Source: Acidobacteriota bacterium (lineage in GTDB: Bacteria > Acidobacteriota > Blastocatellia > UBA7656). From it: a DNA stretch of 64,000 nucleotides. How positions within the stretch are numbered: the first letter of the stretch is position 1; every line of letters starts with the position of its first letter. The notes below the pieces were generated by a model. The model did not search any database. It was not told where the DNA came from and worked only from the letters and a program-made list of their open reading frames with translations. The stretch lies in the NCBI GenBank assembly GCA_016201275.1, contig JACQDB010000065.1, positions 1-64,000 on the forward strand, read 5' to 3'. Positions 60,945 through 64,000 of this stretch are shown here, in pieces. The position numbers were made by a program, and so were the translations under genes.

Positions 60945-62027
60945 ATGCAAATTGAACATAAAATCGGTCAGCTCCTGTTCATCGGATTGCCGACCACACA
61001 CGTTGATCATGCGACACGCGAATTGCTCGAACAGATTCAACCGGGCGGCGTGTTGCTCGACAAAGCCAACATCGAAAGCGCCGAACAAGTGGTCGCCTTG
61101 ACCACAGAGATTCGCGCCATTCTCAAAGTGCCGCCGCTGCTGGCCGTAGATCAGGAAGGCGGGCGCGTGGATCGCTTGCGGGACATTCTGTCGCCGATGC
61201 CGTCGGCGGATTTGCTGCGGTCGTCGGGCGATGCGGCCACCGCTTCCCGACTTGGCGAAATCACCGCCGAGGCTTTGCGACTGTTGGGCTTCAACATGAA
61301 TTTCGCGCCGGTGCTTGATCTGGCCACCGATGATGCCGCCGACAACGGTTTGCGAGGGCGCTATCTGGGCAGCGCGCCGGGTCATGTGATTGCGTTGGCG
61401 GGAACCTATCTGGAAGGTTTGCAGCGCAATGGCGTCATCGGCGTCGGCAAACATTTCCCCGGGTTGGGAGCAACTACAGTGGATTCGCACGCCGCCTTGC
61501 CGCAAGTCAAATTGTCGCGTGAGGAATTGAAGGAGCGCGATTTGCTGCCTTATCTGGAAATGTTCAGCAAGATTAATTCGCGTCTGGTAGCGGTGATGAT
61601 CGGCCACGCCCACTACGCGGCGTATGATGGCGCGGCGGCCTTACCGGCTTCGATCTCAAAAAACATCGTCAACGGTTTGCTGCGCGAAGAGTTGGGCTTC
61701 AAGGGTCTGGCGATCACCGATGATTTAACTATGGGTGCCATCACCGCAACGCGCAGTTCCGGCGAAGCGGCGCTTCTGGCAATTGAGGCAGGCGTGGACC
61801 TGGCGTTGACTTGCGGCGCGCCGGAACAAATCTTTGCCACCTGGCAAACCATGGTCGAGGCCGCCAACAATGGGCGCATTACCAAAACCCATATCAGCCG
61901 CGCCTTTGACCACATCGCCCGCATCAAAGCGATGGTTTCGCCGCCGCTGCCGTTTCAAGAAGACACCATCCCGCGCTTGCGCGATGCCATAGCGGAATTG
62001 AATCTGTCTATGCAAAACTCGCAGTAA
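60945..62027 (+). CDS. nagZ: Beta-N-acetylhexosaminidase, glycoside hydrolase family 3
   Basis: NagZ removes N-acetylglucosamine from muropeptides in cell-wall recycling. The 360-residue product lacks a signal peptide, so it is cytosolic. Motifs: LLAVDQEGGRVDRLRD, NMNFAPVLDLATD, GVGKHFPGLGATTVDSHAALP with the His/Asp dyad, and KGLAITDDLTMGAI with the nucleophile Asp. The length and single-domain layout fit NagZ rather than two-domain beta-glucosidases. It may be co-transcribed with the substrate-binding protein gene about 200 bases downstream. Confidence 0.93.
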   Translation: MQIEHKIGQLLFIGLPTTHVDHATRELLEQIQPGGVLLDKANIESAEQVVALTTEIRAILKVPPLLAVDQEGGRVDRLRDILSPMPSADLLRSSGDAATASRLGEITAEALRLLGFNMNFAPVLDLATDDAADNGLRGRYLGSAPGHVIALAGTYLEGLQRNGVIGVGKHFPGLGATTVDSHAALPQVKLSREELKERDLLPYLEMFSKINSRLVAVMIGHAHYAAYDGAAALPASISKNIVNGLLREELGFKGLAITDDLTMGAITATRSSGEAALLAIEAGVDLALTCGAPEQIFATWQTMVEAANNGRITKTHISRAFDHIARIKAMVSPPLPFQEDTIPRLRDAIAELNLSMQNSQ

Positions 62028-62223
62028 GCAGTTAGGCAAAAGGCAAAATAAAAACGTACAACAGTACAACGGCAAAGCCCGTCACCGAGCGCTGGTTTAC
62101 TTGCTGGATCGAGCGAAAAAGTTTTGCCAAGGGGCTTGGTCGGCAGGTCGTAGGGGAACGCGTTTCAGCGCACAGGTCAAATCATATACGGCAAAGGTGG
62201 TCGCCTATCGCATTGCCCATTCT

Positions 62224-64000
62224 ATGAATCCATCATCATCGCACACCAAAGCCTCTCTAGTTGCACGCGCAAGTCGCCAACTGCCTATTGCTTGTTGCCT
62301 GTTGCTGACGCTCTTTTTCATGTTGCCAGCGATTGGCTGCAAGCGCGCCAAAGAACCCGGCACGCTGGTGATGGCGATAGAGATTTTGCCCAGAGGCTTT
62401 GACCCGCGCTTTTCAACCGGCAACACCTATTCGGCGCGCATCATGCAATTGGTCTATGACACCTTGTTGGTGAAGAATGAAAATTTCGAGTTGATTCCGT
62501 CGCTCGCCGATAGCTTCGTCGAAGCTGAAGACCACAAGACTTTCACCTTTCATCTGCGTTCGGGCGTACGTTTTCATAATGACAAACCGCTGACCTCCGC
62601 TGATGTGAAATACACTTTTGAATCGCTGCTGTCACCAGCTTTGAAATCGCCGATTCGCGGCGCGCTCGATAAAATCACGGCGATTGACACGCCCGATGCG
62701 CTCACCGTGGTCTTTCATGCGAAGGAACCGTTTTATACTTTTGCCGCCAATCTTCCTGCCATCGGCATCCTTCCCGAAGGCGCAGGAGTAGAGATGGCCA
62801 GCGCGCCTATCGGCACAGGGCCATACAAATTTATCGCTTATGCGGAAGGCGATACGGTCACGCTTGCGGCCAATCCGCATTATTGGGGCGGCGCGCCTAA
62901 CATCGCTCACCTGCAAATCAAAATCGTCGCCGACAACAGCACGCGCCAGGCCGAGTTGATGAGCGGCGATGTGGACATTGCTTACAATTCGGGCTTTGAC
63001 CCAGAAACCATACGCGCTTTGCAGGGACGTAGTGGCATACAGGTTTTGCAGCGGGATGGCGTCAATGTGGATTATCTGGGCGTCAATCTGTCGCCGCAAT
63101 CGCAGATGGCCAATCCAAAATTGCGTCAGGCGGTGGCCTATGCGCTGGACCGCGAAGTAATCATCAATCGCCTGCTCCGCAATCAGGCGACGCGTGCGGA
63201 TGCGATTTTGCCGATCACCAGTTGGGCTTATGAACCCAACCTCACGAAGTATGACCACGACCCGCAACGCGCCAAACAGTTGCTTGATGAAGCGGGCTTC
63301 AAAGACCCCGATGGCGATGGCGGACAACCACGTTTGCAGTTAAAGATGATGACCACGACGACGCAAATCTCGCGCAACATCGCTGCCATTATGCAAGACC
63401 AGTTGCGCCGCGTCGGTATAGACTTGCAGTTGGAATCCTTCGAGTTTGCCACCTTGCAAGACCGCATCAGCAAAGGGCAATTCGATATGTATTACCTGCG
63501 AAGCATCGGCGCGAATCAAAACACCGATGTGTTTCAATTCGTCTATCACAGCCGCTATCAAAACTCTGAGTTCAACGAAGCGATTGCCAAACTTCGCAGC
63601 GAAACGGATGCGGCAAAGATGACCCCGTTGTTGCAAACGCTGGCGGCGAATCTGGCCAAACACCTCTACTGCTCGAATACGAAAGTTGAAGCCTTGATCG
63701 AACAGGCTACGCAAACCAGCGAGGCGACGACCAAGAAGCAGTTGTATCTGGACATTGCGCGATTATTGACAGATCGCGGCGGACAAAATCGTATGCGCTA
63801 TTGCAACCCGCAGGTTGATGAATGGATCGTCGAAGCCGAACGCGCCAATGATAGAGCGACAAAGCTGGCGTTATACGCCAGAATTCAGAAGACGATTGCC
63901 GAAGAACTGCCGCAGATTTATCTGTGGTATTCGGCTAACGTGCTGGTCGCCAGTTCGCGTGTCGGTAATGTCCAACTCGACCCTTATGGCTCGTGGTATT
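62224..64000 (+). CDS. ABC-type peptide substrate-binding lipoprotein (family 5), 3' truncated by window
   Basis: An open frame from ATG 62224 runs off the right edge (592 codons visible). A lipoprotein signal ends at LPAIGC (Cys near residue 39). The family-5 signature follows: EILPRGFDPRFSTGNTYSAR, LVYDTLLVKNENFELIPSLA, FHLRSGVRFHNDKPLTSADV, then GTGPYKFIAYAEGD and NPHYWGG. The C-terminal region is longer than usual. The segment with Y-x-N-x-x-V/F and a following LY..I helix occurs three times (about 63558-63655, 63660-63765 and 63800-63920). Nearby nagZ suggests import of peptides or muropeptides, which is an inference. Confidence 0.9.
   Translation, partial: MNPSSSHTKASLVARASRQLPIACCLLLTLFFMLPAIGCKRAKEPGTLVMAIEILPRGFDPRFSTGNTYSARIMQLVYDTLLVKNENFELIPSLADSFVEAEDHKTFTFHLRSGVRFHNDKPLTSADVKYTFESLLSPALKSPIRGALDKITAIDTPDALTVVFHAKEPFYTFAANLPAIGILPEGAGVEMASAPIGTGPYKFIAYAEGDTVTLAANPHYWGGAPNIAHLQIKIVADNSTRQAELMSGDVDIAYNSGFDPETIRALQGRSGIQVLQRDGVNVDYLGVNLSPQSQMANPKLRQAVAYALDREVIINRLLRNQATRADAILPITSWAYEPNLTKYDHDPQRAKQLLDEAGFKDPDGDGGQPRLQLKMMTTTTQISRNIAAIMQDQLRRVGIDLQLESFEFATLQDRISKGQFDMYYLRSIGANQNTDVFQFVYHSRYQNSEFNEAIAKLRSETDAAKMTPLLQTLAANLAKHLYCSNTKVEALIEQATQTSEATTKKQLYLDIARLLTDRGGQNRMRYCNPQVDEWIVEAERANDRATKLALYARIQKTIAEELPQIYLWYSANVLVASSRVGNVQLDPYGSWY

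Noticed and set aside
1-64000. CRISPR arrays and tRNA/rRNA genes
   Set aside because: No regularly spaced repeats with unique spacers and no cloverleaf or rRNA signature sequences were found by reading.

Overview
The window looks like a chromosomal segment of an Acidobacteriota bacterium, most likely of the class Blastocatellia. This rests on recognised protein types and not on any search: a secreted protein with the DPRYHRS-type core common in acidobacterial genomes, an alternative-complex-III-like respiratory locus, tandem-style secreted lipoprotein-sorting and TPR proteins, and many palindromic intergenic elements. Genes lie on both strands in short operons. No rRNA, tRNA or CRISPR array was recognised.

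Layout. 1-3.3 kb: tail of an IS630-type transposase, a lipoprotein gene that appears frameshifted, and two related polytopic membrane proteins. 3.5-8.6 kb: DinB-like protein, a secreted haem/copper-monooxygenase-like protein, recO, a CarD-family regulator and small unknowns. 8.6-14 kb: palindromic elements, an acidobacterial secreted protein, a secreted TPR protein, a decayed transposase, and a DUF4350 membrane protein. 14.2-22.7 kb (minus strand): a respiratory locus encoding a monohaem cytochrome c, a haem-bearing porin-like protein, and ActA-ActB1-ActB2-ActC-ActD homologues. 23.6-30.9 kb (minus): a SpoIID/LytB protein with its TonB-like partner, a PIN/DUF104 toxin-antitoxin pair, aroF (DAHP synthase), pheA and a DJ-1/PfpI protein. 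31.3-37.9 kb: a metalloprotease, a lipoprotein-sorting-like protein, an acyl-CoA dehydrogenase followed by a xisI/xisH pair lying between the gene's 3' end and a second diverged copy of that 3' end, a NfeD-like protein and an M20 peptidase. 37.9-39.3 kb is gene-free and repeat-rich and ends in a candidate structured RNA. 39.3-44.3 kb: dtd, then ftsH, an hpt-like gene and tilS. 44.4-53.6 kb: PEGA lipoprotein, O-antigen ligase-like protein, GT2 glycosyltransferase, glycine-zipper secreted protein, a winged-helix protein and an OPT transporter. 54.3-58.4 kb: monohaem cytochrome, beta-barrel porin, octahaem cytochrome and an ArsR regulator. 58.5-64 kb: secreted protein, mtnA, a decayed Rpn-type gene, nagZ, and a peptide-type ABC substrate-binding lipoprotein cut by the window end.

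How genes work together. The two haem loci are the strongest functional theme. The first resembles a quinol-oxidising complex III replacement with extra periplasmic and outer-membrane cytochromes beside it. The second has the parts list of a porin-cytochrome conduit through the outer membrane. Together they suggest a branched respiratory chain that may reach the cell surface. The most unusual single items are an Hpt homologue lacking the PRPP-loop acidic residues, the xisHI insertion with duplicated host-gene end, low-complexity repeats placed between the respiratory genes and inside tilS, and the structured RNA candidate near 39.1 kb.
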